Source: Myxococcales bacterium
GTDB taxonomy: Bacteria > Myxococcota_A > Polyangia > Palsa-1104 > JAEUJZ01
Assembly (NCBI GenBank): GCA_016794465.1
Contig: JAEUKA010000047.1
Span: 1 to 48,962, forward strand
DNA: 48,962 nt
Reading direction: 5' to 3'
Shown here: positions 33,105-41,964 of the stretch, piece after piece
How the letters are laid out: each line of letters begins with the position of its first letter
Position numbering within the stretch: position 1 is the first letter of the stretch
Position numbers and translations under genes: made by a program
Notes under the pieces: generated by a model
What the model saw: only the letters and a program-made list of their open reading frames with translations
The model's database searches: none
What the model was told of the DNA's origin: nothing

Positions 33105-34589
33105 ATGCGTTCACTAACCTTTTCGCGTATTTATGCAGCTTCGATTGTTGGCCTTGGCGTGATTGGGCTGGCCATTGCCTGCGGTGACACCGAGCCGCCG
33201 CCTCCGACGGTCATCGACATGGCCGAGCAACTCGACCTGACGCCGCTGCCGGCTGACCTGACCACGTTCAATGCCCCGAGGGTGACTGCCGTGTCCCCAA
33301 CGAGCGCGGTCAACAATGTCCCGACGCCGATTACCGTCATCGGCAGCGACTTCCGTCTCGGCGCGCAAGTCACCGTCGCTGGAGCTGTCTGCAACAACGT
33401 CACGGTCCAGTCGTCAACCTCGCTGACCTGTACCACCAGTGCCAAGGCGGCAACCTGTGGCCCGCAAGACATCGTGGTCACCCACCCCGACGATGGCAAG
33501 GTCGGGACGGGGACCAAGCTGTTTACGCTCCGCTCGATCGGGCCCGTCGGCTGGGCCGCGCCGGTGAACTACCCGACCGGCACAACCCCGCGTCGGGTGC
33601 TCGTCGCAGACCTCAATGCCGACGGCAAGCTCGACATCGTGACGGTCAATCAGGGCAGCAGCAACATCACGGTCAAGACGGGCCTTGGCGACGGAACCTT
33701 CCCAATCGCGGCGTCGCAGAACCTGACCCTGGGAGCAGGAGCCGGTGCCCCGCAAGAGGCCGCCATCGGTGACTTCGACGGAGACGGCAAGCCCGACCTG
33801 GCCATCGTCAACAGCAACAGCACCGTCACCGTGATGAAAAACCAAGGCGCCACCTTCACTCCGACCGTTGTTGCTACCCCGACGCTGATCTCGGGCTACA
33901 CGATCGCGGTGGGCGATGTCACTGCCGACACCAAGCCCGACATCGTCATCGGCTCGAGCACGAGCAGCTCGGTGCTGCCACTCCTCAACAGCGGCACCGG
34001 AACTTTTACCGCCGGTACCATTCGCACCGTCGGTGGCTTTATCGGCGACTTGACCCTGGCGGATATGAACGCCGACACCAAGCTCGACCTCGTGACCGCC
34101 AACGCTTCCACCAACAACGTCACCGTCTGCCTGTCGACCGGCGTGGGCACCTTCGGACTGCCGCTGAACCATAACACTGGGACCAGCTCACGCGGGGTGT
34201 TTGTGACGGATCTCGACGGAGACAAGAAGCTCGACGTGGTCGTCGCCAACAGCGTCGGAATGAATGTCAGCGTGCTCATGGGCGACAACACCGGCAGTCT
34301 GCAGCCGACGGTCAACCAGGCGCTGACCAGCACGCCGGACTCGGTCTGGGTCGGTGATGTCTCGGGAGACGGCAAGCCGGACATCCTGACCGCCAACGGC
34401 GCGAGCAACAACTGGAGCTACCTCGTCGGTGTGATGCCCAAGCAGTATACCGCGCAGGCGAACACCCTCACTGGCGCCGGTGCGGCGGACATCACCGTCG
34501 CAGATGTCAACGCCGATGGGCTCCCCGACGTGATCATCCCCAGCTCGGGAACGGGCAACGTGCAAGTGTCGCTCGGGCTCTGCAAGTAG
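33105..34589 (+). CDS. TIG/FG-GAP repeat lipoprotein (paralogue C)
   Basis: The 494-residue lipoprotein has a signal ending in GLAIAC (lipid Cys near 22) and an IPT/TIG domain (about 60-145, NNVPTPITVIGSDFRLGAQV). About seven FG-GAP/VCBS repeats follow, including ADLNADGKLDIVTVN, GDFDGDGKPDLAIVN, ADMNADTKLDLVTAN, TDLDGDKKLDVVVAN, GDVSGDGKPDILTAN and ADVNADGLPDVIIPS. A surface beta-propeller with calcium sites is predicted. The ATG at 33105 is preceded by GGAGG at 8 bp spacing; an upstream in-frame reading from 33006 would hide the signal peptide. The promoter element at 33043-33060 is shared with paralogue D, so C and D are probably co-regulated. Confidence 0.9.
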   Translation: MRSLTFSRIYAASIVGLGVIGLAIACGDTEPPPPTVIDMAEQLDLTPLPADLTTFNAPRVTAVSPTSAVNNVPTPITVIGSDFRLGAQVTVAGAVCNNVTVQSSTSLTCTTSAKAATCGPQDIVVTHPDDGKVGTGTKLFTLRSIGPVGWAAPVNYPTGTTPRRVLVADLNADGKLDIVTVNQGSSNITVKTGLGDGTFPIAASQNLTLGAGAGAPQEAAIGDFDGDGKPDLAIVNSNSTVTVMKNQGATFTPTVVATPTLISGYTIAVGDVTADTKPDIVIGSSTSSSVLPLLNSGTGTFTAGTIRTVGGFIGDLTLADMNADTKLDLVTANASTNNVTVCLSTGVGTFGLPLNHNTGTSSRGVFVTDLDGDKKLDVVVANSVGMNVSVLMGDNTGSLQPTVNQALTSTPDSVWVGDVSGDGKPDILTANGASNNWSYLVGVMPKQYTAQANTLTGAGAADITVADVNADGLPDVIIPSSGTGNVQVSLGLCK

Positions 34590-34680
34590 GCCCGGCCCTC
34601 CCGTGATTCCTCACAATCGCGGCTCCCCACCGCGAGACAACCCCACGATATCATTATAGATTGACGCAATTTTGAATCAA

Positions 34681-34715
34681 GCCATCGCGCAGATGGCTAC
34701 GTGATATATTGACAA
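34681..34715 (+). promoter_or_regulatory. Inverted repeat and conserved element upstream of paralogue D
   Basis: GCCATC-GCGCA-GATGGC (34681-34697) is a perfect 6-bp inverted repeat. It is followed by GTGATATATTGACAA (34701-34715), the element shared with paralogue C. The ATG lies 48 bp further on, with AGGAGG 8 bp before it. Confidence 0.6.
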
Positions 34716-34762
34716 TCTATCGCTTCTCTATCTGGGCGCTTTACCCACAGGAGGTTGTCTGA

Positions 34763-35617
34763 ATGCGTACACCTACTCTTTCTCGTCTTTACGTGGCTTC
34801 GATCATCGGTCTGAGCGGAGTCGTTCTCGCCTTTGCTTGTGATGGAACGGAAACCGCCCCGACGCCGACACCGACGCCTGACCTGGCGATGGCGGTGGAC
34901 ATGGCGATGAATGTGGCGATGCCCGTCATCACCAGCATCACGCCCGCGCTGGGCAGCACCCAGGGTGGCACCGCTGTCACCATCAAGGGCACCGGCTTCG
35001 AGCAAGGCGCCACCATCAAGATCGGCTCGCTGACGGTCACGGGTGCCACTGTCTCTGCCGATGGCACCACCATCACGTTTTCGACCCCACCGAACCTGGG
35101 CAAGCCGGGACCGTATGACGTAGTCGTCACCAACACCTCGGGCGGGACCACCACCCAGACCGGCGGCTTTACCTACTTCATCACTGTCACCTTTGCCGCT
35201 GGCGCCAACGTCGCGCAGGTCAACGATCGCGGCCCTCGCTTCGTGCTGCCGGTTGACATCGACAAGGACGGCACGCTCGACCTGGCGGTGGCCTATGCCC
35301 AAAACAGTGTCCTGTCCGCGTTCAGGGGCACCTCGGCGGGCGCTACCATCTCGTTTGCCACCCCGCAGTCACGCGGAGTGAACACCTACCCGTTCATGGT
35401 CGCGGCGGCAGATGTCAATGGCGACAACAATGTAGATCTGGTGGCTCCGTGTCAGAACTCGACCGGAGTGGGCTCGGTTGCGGTGCTGCTGGGCAATGGG
35501 ACGACCAATCCCGGGACCTTGACGTCTACCAACGTCGGACTCGCAACCCAGCGACCGCAGTGGGTGCGGCTCTTGGATCTGAACGGAGACAACCTCGTTT
35601 CCGTCGCCAGGGGCTGA
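34763..35617 (+). pseudogene. TIG/FG-GAP lipoprotein (paralogue D), truncated in its third repeat
   Basis: The 284-residue product has a signal ending in VLAFAC, a Pro/Ala-rich spacer and an IPT/TIG domain (about 55-140, GSTQGGTAVTIKGTGF). Two FG-GAP repeats follow (VDIDKDGTLDLAVAY, ADVNGDNNVDLVAPC). The third breaks off after LLDLNGDNLVSVARG, where LVDVVVAN would be expected. No continuation is found in any frame downstream, and the next feature is the convergent NlpC/P60 gene ending at 35679. It is about 210 residues shorter than B and C. It keeps a strong AGGAGG and the shared promoter element, so it may still be expressed as a short surface protein. Confidence 0.8.
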
Positions 35618-35678
35618 GGGAGTTCCCTCTTTCCGTCGCTGTGGTTGGGGGAAGTCGGTGCCGAAAGAGGACCAGCCG

Positions 35679-36722
35679 TCAGAAGGTGCGGTAGCGACGA
35701 GCGGTCAGGTAGCGACGCTGCCACTCGGGGTCGGACAAGGCGCTCTCGTGGACGCTGGGCCGCTCGCTCGTCGAGGCGTGCAGGAAGCGGTCTTGGCCCA
35801 GGTACAGGCCGACGTGAGTGATCTTTGCGGGCAAGGTCAGGCTCTCGCTTTGGAAAAAGAGCAGGTCGCCGGGCTGGAGCTCCGCTTGTTTTGATACCGG
35901 CACAACGTCCGACCAGGCCGCTTGCAGGCGCGCATCGCGGGGGGACACGACGCCGCAGGCTTGGAACGCATTGGCGACCAGACCCGAGCAGTCGATGCCC
36001 AGCGTCGAGCGGCCACCCCACAGGTAGGGCGTGCCGTCGTACTTGCGGGCCTCGCGCAGGATGCAGGTAGGTGTGGGGAGCTGTGGGGCAGGGACGGGCT
36101 CGACATCGCCGCGCTGCAGGAAGCCCAAGCTGCCATCGGGGAGCGCGACCTTCAGCCAGTGCGACGAGAAGGACTCGACTTGCAGCACCTCGCTGTGTAG
36201 GGGCAGGGACAGTAGTGGGTTGCCAAGGCTCACGCTCGGGCTGCGGTAGAGGTTGGCGAGCCGCGCTGTCACCCGCAGTCGAGTCGTCGCCTGGCCGGGC
36301 ATGCCGGGCGGAGCGGGCGTGCCGGGTCGGGCCGTGGGCGCCGGCGCCGTCAAGGGCCACAGCGATTGAATCGGCACATAGCCACGATAGGTGGAGGCTG
36401 TCTCGACCAGCACCAGCCGGCCACTTGAATCAAGGCACGACTCGGACTGCGGCAGCACCGTGAGCAGCTCGCCAAACAAGGCTTGGTCCGCGAGCGGTCC
36501 GCTCTTGTCAGGTCGCACGAACAGATCCGCCACTGCGACGGACACCACCGCTCGTCCAGCCTGCGTAAGCGCTCGTCGCGCGCCCGCTTCCTCCACCGAG
36601 CAGCCTGGCTCTGCCTGCGCTGCGACCGGTGCCCCGAGGAGGCTGACAGAAGCAGCCGTCCACAGGGCAAACAGCGACGAAGAAACGACAGCGGTGCCAC
36701 GGGTACGCAGTTGAAGGTTCAC
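35679..36722 (-). CDS. Secreted NlpC/P60 endopeptidase with SH3-like domains
   Basis: The 347-residue precursor has a signal peptide (about 1-37, APVAAQA). Two SH3-like segments (about 58-122 and 148-210, each with LFVRP/LYRSP and GYV/GFLQRG patterns) are joined by a Pro-rich linker. The C-terminal NlpC/P60 domain has Cys245 in GIDCSGLVANAF, His303 in ITHVGLYLG and His315 in FLHAST. This is the catalytic triad of peptidoglycan endopeptidases that cut gamma-D-Glu-diamino-acid bonds, with SH3 domains that bind the wall. It probably acts in wall remodelling. It is divergent from the GltJ-like gene across a 198-bp gap. Confidence 0.92.
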   Translation of the reverse strand: MNLQLRTRGTAVVSSSLFALWTAASVSLLGAPVAAQAEPGCSVEEAGARRALTQAGRAVVSVAVADLFVRPDKSGPLADQALFGELLTVLPQSESCLDSSGRLVLVETASTYRGYVPIQSLWPLTAPAPTARPGTPAPPGMPGQATTRLRVTARLANLYRSPSVSLGNPLLSLPLHSEVLQVESFSSHWLKVALPDGSLGFLQRGDVEPVPAPQLPTPTCILREARKYDGTPYLWGGRSTLGIDCSGLVANAFQACGVVSPRDARLQAAWSDVVPVSKQAELQPGDLLFFQSESLTLPAKITHVGLYLGQDRFLHASTSERPSVHESALSDPEWQRRYLTARRYRTF

Positions 36723-36920
36723 CGGCGCACGGTATCACGCGGTCACCGATCGAAAATATGCGAACTGACAGGACTTTTTTGGTACGCGCTCTTCAGTTAT
36801 AGTGAGAACCGATCGTCGAGTCGTGTCACTGCCCGTATCCACACCACCAGGCGGCTGGGCTCAGGCTGGTGTCCGCAACAGGGTGGCAACAGAATTGGTC
36901 GCTTCGGGAGCTCCCGGAAC

Positions 36921-39011
36921 ATGAAGTTTGCCTGCGAACAGTGCCAAACCAAGTACAACCTTCCCGACGAGCGAGTCCGTGGCAAGGTTCTCAAGATCCG
37001 CTGTAAAAAGTGCGGCTGCCAGATCACCGTCAGCCAAGGCGGTGTCCGTACTGCCAAAGGCGAGGTCGAGAGCGAAGATGCCACGATGATTGGCTCGCGC
37101 GCGTCGGTGGCTGCCATGACTGCCGGTCGAGTGGGCGCAGGTGGCGGTCAAAGTCACGGCAGCGACGACGGCGATGGTGGCGACTCGACCATGATCGGTG
37201 GCGTGGCCGACTTTTTCGACAAGATCGGTGCGGGCGAAAAGGCCGCTTCAGCGCAGCAGCCCGACGAGTGGCACCTATCTGTCGATGGCAACATTGTGGA
37301 CCCGATGCCGCTGGCGGAGCTGGCGCAGCGGGTCGTCGGTGAACAAGCGACGCCGGGTCGCGAGATCTATGTGTGGCGGGAGGGTCAGGCCGAGTGGCTG
37401 CCTCCCGATTCGGTCCCGGAGGTGCGCGCGGCGGTCGACAAGGCTCGGCTGAGTCCGGCCCCGGCCAAAGCGGTGGCCAAAGCGGCGGCCAAACCGCTGG
37501 CCAAAGCGGCGGCGCCCGACCTGGGTGACGACGAGGACGAGGGTGGTGACAAGACCCAGATGGGCTCGCTCGACTTTGCGGCGCTTGGGCTCGATGCCAA
37601 AGCAGCGTGGGAAGAGCCCGCCAAGCCAGCGCCGGACAAAGCGGAAGCCGCCAAGGCCGGTGCCAAAGCCGGTGCGAAAGCGGAGCCGCTCAAGTCAGCC
37701 GCCAAAGAGCCCGTGAAGGCCGAGCTGGGCAAGTCAGCCGCCAAAGAGCCTGCCAAAGCAGCCGCCAAAGAGCCCGCGAAGGCCGAGCTGGGCAAGCCAG
37801 CCGCCAAAGACGCTGTCAAAGACGCTGCCGAGCCGCTCAAGTCGGCAGGCAAGCTGGGTGCCAAGGCCGAGCCGCTCAAAGCCGCTGCCAAAGAGCCAGT
37901 GACTGCTGCTGCCAAAGAACCGGCCAAGTCGGCTGCCAAGGAAGCTGCGGTGGTCAAGCCGGCTGCCAAAGACGATGCCGATGAGCTGATGGACGATGAC
38001 GCGGTCGAGTCGGTGGACGCGATCGAGATGGACATCGAGATGCCGGCCCCGCCTCCCAAAGGCAGTCGTCCGGCTCCGCCCAAGCCGCCCGCGCTCAAGC
38101 CGCCACCATCGACCCCGAAGCCGCCGGCTCCCGCTGTGGCCCCTGCCGCGCCTGCGCTTCAGGAAGTGCCCGCCCCCGTTTCACCCGCCCCCGCTTCACC
38201 CGAGCCCCCGGCCCCGGCTCCCGCTCCAGATCCGGTGGTTGCTGCTGCTCCCGCTGCGCCGCCGATGACCACGGAGTCACCCGGCTCGGGGGGCTGGGCC
38301 GCATCGGCCGTGCCGCCTGGAGAGTGGCCACAGGAAGAAGCGCCCGCGTATCCGCAAGCTCCCGCCGGAGATGGTGGCTATGGCGGACCGGGTCTTAGTG
38401 GAATGGCAAGTGGCGGCACGGGCGGAGGCTCTCCGTATGGTGGGACTCCGTATGGCGGGACTCCGTATGGTGGTGCGCCCGATCCGATGGCGATGGGCGC
38501 AGCTGCGTCCGAGTCACCTTCTGCGACCCCGGCGCCGAAGTCGAAGACACCGATCTTCATTGGCATTGCGGCGGTGGTGGCCGTGCTCGCGGGAGGATCG
38601 TACTTTCTGCTGTTCAAGCCGCCGTCTACTCCGGCTGTCGCGGTGGTCGATGCCGGTCAAGATGCCGGACCGCCGCCCAAGCCCGCCGAAGAGCCGGCCA
38701 AGAAGCCCGATCCGCCCAAGATCACCGGCATCACCAAGGCCGAGTTCGACGAGCTGTGGTCGGCTGGTGCGGCCCCTGTCACGAGCTGTTTCGAGAAGCT
38801 GCTGAAAAAGCAGGGCGAGCTCGACGGCAAGGAGCTGACCGTCTCCGTCGAGATATCCGACAAGGGCAAAGTGGGCGAGATCGCCTTCGCCGCGCTGGAG
38901 CTGGATGACAAGTCGAAAAAGTGCATCCAAAAGGCGATGAAAAAGTGGAAGTTCCCGGCCAAAGACAAGTCCGCGTATACCGCCAAGTTCCCCCTCAAGA
39001 TCGCGAAGTAG
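36921..39011 (+). CDS. AgmX/GltJ-like protein: zinc ribbon, GYF domain, membrane helix, TonB-type C-terminus
   Basis: The 696-residue protein has an MJ0042-type zinc ribbon (Cys5, Cys8, Cys28, Cys31 in KFACEQC and RCKKCGC) and a GYF_2 domain (about 116-172). A long Ala/Lys/Glu repeat region (about 180-350, SAAKEPAKA units) and a Pro-rich stretch (about 360-440) follow. There is one transmembrane helix (about 540-562) and an AgmX/PglI-type C-terminal domain with a paired CFEKLL...CIQKAM pattern. This is the domain order of Myxococcus GltJ (AgmX), part of the gliding-motility machinery that recruits MglA; orthology is inferred, as other motility genes are not nearby. Three acidic T-x-M/I-G motifs (Thr55, Thr90, Thr212) could be phosphosites. 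The ATG at 36921 gives the ribbon at the N-terminus. Confidence 0.83.
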   Translation: MKFACEQCQTKYNLPDERVRGKVLKIRCKKCGCQITVSQGGVRTAKGEVESEDATMIGSRASVAAMTAGRVGAGGGQSHGSDDGDGGDSTMIGGVADFFDKIGAGEKAASAQQPDEWHLSVDGNIVDPMPLAELAQRVVGEQATPGREIYVWREGQAEWLPPDSVPEVRAAVDKARLSPAPAKAVAKAAAKPLAKAAAPDLGDDEDEGGDKTQMGSLDFAALGLDAKAAWEEPAKPAPDKAEAAKAGAKAGAKAEPLKSAAKEPVKAELGKSAAKEPAKAAAKEPAKAELGKPAAKDAVKDAAEPLKSAGKLGAKAEPLKAAAKEPVTAAAKEPAKSAAKEAAVVKPAAKDDADELMDDDAVESVDAIEMDIEMPAPPPKGSRPAPPKPPALKPPPSTPKPPAPAVAPAAPALQEVPAPVSPAPASPEPPAPAPAPDPVVAAAPAAPPMTTESPGSGGWAASAVPPGEWPQEEAPAYPQAPAGDGGYGGPGLSGMASGGTGGGSPYGGTPYGGTPYGGAPDPMAMGAAASESPSATPAPKSKTPIFIGIAAVVAVLAGGSYFLLFKPPSTPAVAVVDAGQDAGPPPKPAEEPAKKPDPPKITGITKAEFDELWSAGAAPVTSCFEKLLKKQGELDGKELTVSVEISDKGKVGEIAFAALELDDKSKKCIQKAMKKWKFPAKDKSAYTAKFPLKIAK

Positions 39012-39093
39012 ATTTCACCCTGTCGGTGATTTGACCCACCTGCCCTATCATGGGCTGGTTCACCTTTTTCTTATCTTCACTCTCTCGGGGGGG

Positions 39094-39588
39094 ATGGACG
39101 TGAAGCAGTCACCTTGGCTTATTGCCTGTCTTCTTACTTGGGCGGCCTGTGATCCATCGCAGACAACCGGGCCCTCGACGGTGTTCGATCTGCGGATGAG
39201 TAGCAGCACCGACATGGCCAGCACCGACCTGGCGATGATGACGTATAAGGCGACGCTGCCGACCTGTTCGCCGGTCACCATCACCGCCTCGCAGCTGTTC
39301 ATGAACGTCGTCAACGGCTCTTGTAGCTGCCACAAGAGCACGGCTTCGCCGAAGATGGCGTCGGCGGCCGACCTGGCGAACTTGGTCAACAAGATGCCGC
39401 GCCAGGCGATGATGCCGCTCATCACGTCAAACGATGTCAATCGCTCGTATGTGCTGTTTCGGCTGACGGGGGAGGGCGATCTGATCCCGGGGGGCAGCTC
39501 GGGCTATATGCCGGTCGGCGGCAGCAAGCTCGGCACCAGCCCGATGTGTCAGTGGATCAACTGGATCAAGAGTGGCACGCCGCCGTAG
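39094..39588 (+). CDS. Small lipoprotein with a CSCH motif
   Basis: The 164-residue protein has a hydrophobic leader ending in LLTWAAC (lipid Cys). A Ser/Asp/Met-rich spacer (STDMASTDLAMM) of the kind seen in the TIG/FG-GAP lipoproteins follows. In the middle is MNVVNGSCSCHKSTASPKM, and at the end MCQWINWIKSGTPP. The late CQWI..WI.SG.P pattern and the Cys-His group recall c-type-cytochrome-like lipoproteins of Planctomycetes and myxobacteria, but the motif is CSCH rather than CxxCH, so heme attachment is doubtful. The ATG at 39094 follows a G-rich run that can serve as ribosome-binding site. Confidence 0.75.
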   Translation: MDVKQSPWLIACLLTWAACDPSQTTGPSTVFDLRMSSSTDMASTDLAMMTYKATLPTCSPVTITASQLFMNVVNGSCSCHKSTASPKMASAADLANLVNKMPRQAMMPLITSNDVNRSYVLFRLTGEGDLIPGGSSGYMPVGGSKLGTSPMCQWINWIKSGTPP

Positions 39589-39679
39589 CCCCACAAGCCG
39601 AAGAGCCCATCGAAAGGCCCCACTGCTGAGAACTCCTGGTCGCGCACGATGAAGTCGTGAGACACTGATCTCAGTCTTT

Positions 39680-40147
39680 ATGCCCACCACTGGACCCAGT
39701 GTAGAGGATGTCTCTCTCCCTCCGGAGCACCGCGAGGCAGTGCATCGCAACGGTGTGGTGGAGATCGGCCCGTTCCACCAGACCATCAACCAGGACTTTG
39801 TCCGCGTCTACGTGCAGCGAACGCCGCTCATGCACGAGCTGGTGGCGAACTTCCGGGTGCTGCAGGAGGTGCTGACCCTGCACCAGCGCCTGTATGTTCT
39901 GGTCGTCGTGGATCGACAGACGGCACCGCCTTCTGCTGCGCAGCGGCGCTTGGTCGCAGACTGGGAGCGCGAGCATGGCGCCACGGCCATCGCCATGGTT
40001 GCGCCCGGCAACCCGCTGTTTGTGATCACCATGAACTTGGTGTTTCGGGCGCTCAACCTGTTTCGGAGCAAGCCCCGTCCGTCCGCCTTTTTTGCCACCG
40101 AAGCCGAGGCGAAGGCCTGGCTCGATGCGCAGCGCAGCTGTACCTAA
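39680..40147 (+). CDS. Small STAS/SpoIIAA-like hypothetical protein
   Basis: The 155-residue protein is soluble, with an alternating strand-helix pattern. It includes LHQRLYVLVVVDRQTAPPSAAQRRLVADW, given here by its position 72-100, and GATAIAMVAPGNPLFVITMNLVFRALNLF. This resembles SpoIIAA/STAS-type small domains that myxobacteria carry in many copies (from memory). No catalytic residues are evident. The ATG at 39680 has no clear ribosome-binding site. It ends 9 bp before the convergent UppP stop. A regulatory or protein-binding role is inferred only from fold resemblance. Confidence 0.65.
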   Translation: MPTTGPSVEDVSLPPEHREAVHRNGVVEIGPFHQTINQDFVRVYVQRTPLMHELVANFRVLQEVLTLHQRLYVLVVVDRQTAPPSAAQRRLVADWEREHGATAIAMVAPGNPLFVITMNLVFRALNLFRSKPRPSAFFATEAEAKAWLDAQRSCT

Positions 40148-40155
40148 ATCACCAG

Positions 40156-40959
40156 CTACGACCGCATCAGCCACAGCACCGCCAGCGCGAGCCCGACGCG
40201 ATAGAGCGCAAACAGCAGCAGCCCGTGCCCGCGCAGGTAGCGCAAAAACGACGCAATCACCAGCAAGCCAACCGCAAACGAAACCAGCAGCCCGAGGCTT
40301 AGGTTGAGCAGGCCGATCTCCGCAAACAGGATCTGACGCTCTTTCAGCAGCTCGTACACCGTCGCCGTTCCCAGCGTGGGCAGCGCCAGCAGGAACGCAA
40401 AGTCCGCCGCCGCCGCCGTCGGCAGTCCCACCAGCAGCGCGCCACTTAAGCTCGCCAGCGACCGCGAAGTCCCCGGCCACAGCGCTGCCAGATGACACAG
40501 TCCAATCACCAGCGCCCGGCCTGCCGGCAGCTCGTTCGCTTGCTGATACGGGGGCACGCTGCGGCGACGATAGCGCTCGAGGGCGAGCATCAGCAGTCCA
40601 CCTCCGCCCAGCGCCAGCGCCACCGGCAGCGGCGCAAACAGCAGCGCTTTCACTCGCTTGCCGAGCAGATAGCCCACCGCCAGCAGCGGCAGCGATCCCA
40701 GCACGAGGTTGCGAACCAGCCGCAGCGACTCGGGCTTTCGGTGAACCACGCCGACCAGGGTGTCCCAGAGAGTCCGCCGATAATAAAACACCGCCGCCAG
40801 CAGCGCGCCCAGCTGAACCACGACAGAAAACGCATCGATCGCCGGCCCGCGCAGCCCGAACAGCCTGGACATCAGGATCAAGTGGCCCGTCGAGGACACC
40901 GGCACAAACTCGGTCAATCCCTCGACGATGCTCAGGACCAGTACTTGCCACAGCTCCAT
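40156..40959 (-). CDS. uppP: Undecaprenyl-diphosphate phosphatase UppP (BacA family)
   Basis: The 267-residue polytopic membrane protein has the family motifs VEGLTEFVPVSSTGHL (Glu13 and Glu17) and WPGTSRSLAS (Arg166), matching the E-E-R active site of UppP, and its length matches the family. It dephosphorylates undecaprenyl diphosphate to recycle the lipid carrier for peptidoglycan and surface polysaccharides, and its loss or overproduction affects bacitracin sensitivity. The ATG at 40959 lies 3 bp after the stop of the nucleotide-sugar epimerase gene. The two are therefore co-transcribed and fit surface-polysaccharide synthesis. Confidence 0.95.
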   Translation of the reverse strand: MELWQVLVLSIVEGLTEFVPVSSTGHLILMSRLFGLRGPAIDAFSVVVQLGALLAAVFYYRRTLWDTLVGVVHRKPESLRLVRNLVLGSLPLLAVGYLLGKRVKALLFAPLPVALALGGGGLLMLALERYRRRSVPPYQQANELPAGRALVIGLCHLAALWPGTSRSLASLSGALLVGLPTAAAADFAFLLALPTLGTATVYELLKERQILFAEIGLLNLSLGLLVSFAVGLLVIASFLRYLRGHGLLLFALYRVGLALAVLWLMRS

Positions 40960-40962
40960 CGG

Positions 40963-41931
40963 TTACGCCGCGCTCTGCCGACACCAGTCGATGACATCTT
41001 GCAAGATCTGATCGAGCTGGACGGTGGGCTGCCAGCCGATGAGCTGACCGATGCGGCTCACGTCGGGGACGCGGCGGCTCATGTCCTCGAAGCCGGGCTG
41101 GTAGGCGCGCTCGTAGGGGACGAACTCGATGGCGCTCTTCGAGTTTGCGCGAGCGATGACGCGCTGGGCCAGGTCGAGGATGGACACTTCCTCGGTGTTG
41201 CCGATGTTGTAGACCTGACCGTAGGCCTCGGGGCGCTCCATGATGCCGATGAGTGCGCGGACGGCGTCGCTGACGTGGGTAAAGCAGCGCGACTGCAGGC
41301 CATCGCCAAACACCGTCACGGGCTGCCCGGCGAGCGCTTGCCGCACAAAGGTCGGGACCACCATGCCGTACTGGCCGGTCTGGCGCGGTCCGACGGTGTT
41401 GAACAGCCGACCGACGACGGTGGGCAGGCCGCGCTCGCGGTGGTAGGCAATCGCCAAAAACTCGTCGATGAGCTTGCTACAGGCGTACGACCAGCGACCC
41501 TTCGAGCTGGGCCCAAGCACCAGATCGCCTTCCTCGCGGAACGGAAAGTCGGTGCTCTTGCCGTAACACTCCGAGGTCGAGGCGATAAAGACCGGCCGCT
41601 TTTTCTTCTGCGCCATCTCCAGCACCAGCTCGGTCAGCTTGATGTTGGTTTCGATGGTGCGGACCGGGCTCTCGACGATCAGCTTGACCCCGACGGCAGC
41701 GGCGAGGTGATAGATGACATCGGCGTCGTCGACCAGCTCGGCCAACAGCGCTCGATTGGCGACCGTATCGATGACGTAGCGAAAGCGCGGGTTGTCGGCC
41801 AGGTGGCGAATGTTGCGGATCGTTCCCGTCGACAGATCATCGATCACGCTCACCTCGTGGTCGCGCTGCAGCAGGGCCTCGGCCAGGTGGGAGCCAACAA
41901 AGCCGGCGCCGCCGGTAATCAAGTAACGCAT
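40963..41931 (-). CDS. NAD-dependent nucleotide-sugar epimerase/dehydratase
   Basis: The 322-residue extended SDR has TGGAGFVG (6-13) and IDDLSTG, Asp31 of which contacts the NAD ribose. The catalytic block is IASTSECYGKS with SYACSK (Tyr149, Lys153). RLFNTVGPRQ and HVSDAV are typical of UDP-glucuronate decarboxylase, GalE and dTDP-glucose dehydratase relatives. The exact sugar reaction cannot be told. The ATG at 41931 starts the first beta-strand directly; a longer reading would pass through the 11-bp repeats and is rejected. UppP follows 3 bp after its stop. The repeat array at 41965-42030 lies 34 bp upstream of its start. Confidence 0.9.
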   Translation of the reverse strand: MRYLITGGAGFVGSHLAEALLQRDHEVSVIDDLSTGTIRNIRHLADNPRFRYVIDTVANRALLAELVDDADVIYHLAAAVGVKLIVESPVRTIETNIKLTELVLEMAQKKKRPVFIASTSECYGKSTDFPFREEGDLVLGPSSKGRWSYACSKLIDEFLAIAYHRERGLPTVVGRLFNTVGPRQTGQYGMVVPTFVRQALAGQPVTVFGDGLQSRCFTHVSDAVRALIGIMERPEAYGQVYNIGNTEEVSILDLAQRVIARANSKSAIEFVPYERAYQPGFEDMSRRVPDVSRIGQLIGWQPTVQLDQILQDVIDWCRQSAA

Positions 41932-41964
41932 GCCGGCGACGTTATCGCACACGGCACGGCCAGG

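Noticed and set aside
36723..36920. Sigma-70 promoter for the GltJ-like gene
   Set aside because: TTATAGT and CTGACA are present but their spacing (about 27 bp) is wrong; nothing definite can be called.
37620..37960. Short DNA repeats in the GltJ-like gene
   Set aside because: They encode the low-complexity SAAKEPAKA region of the protein and need no other explanation.
39626..39677. CTGAGA/TCTCAG inverted repeat before the STAS-like gene
   Set aside because: Six-base arms more than 40 bp apart are expected by chance.
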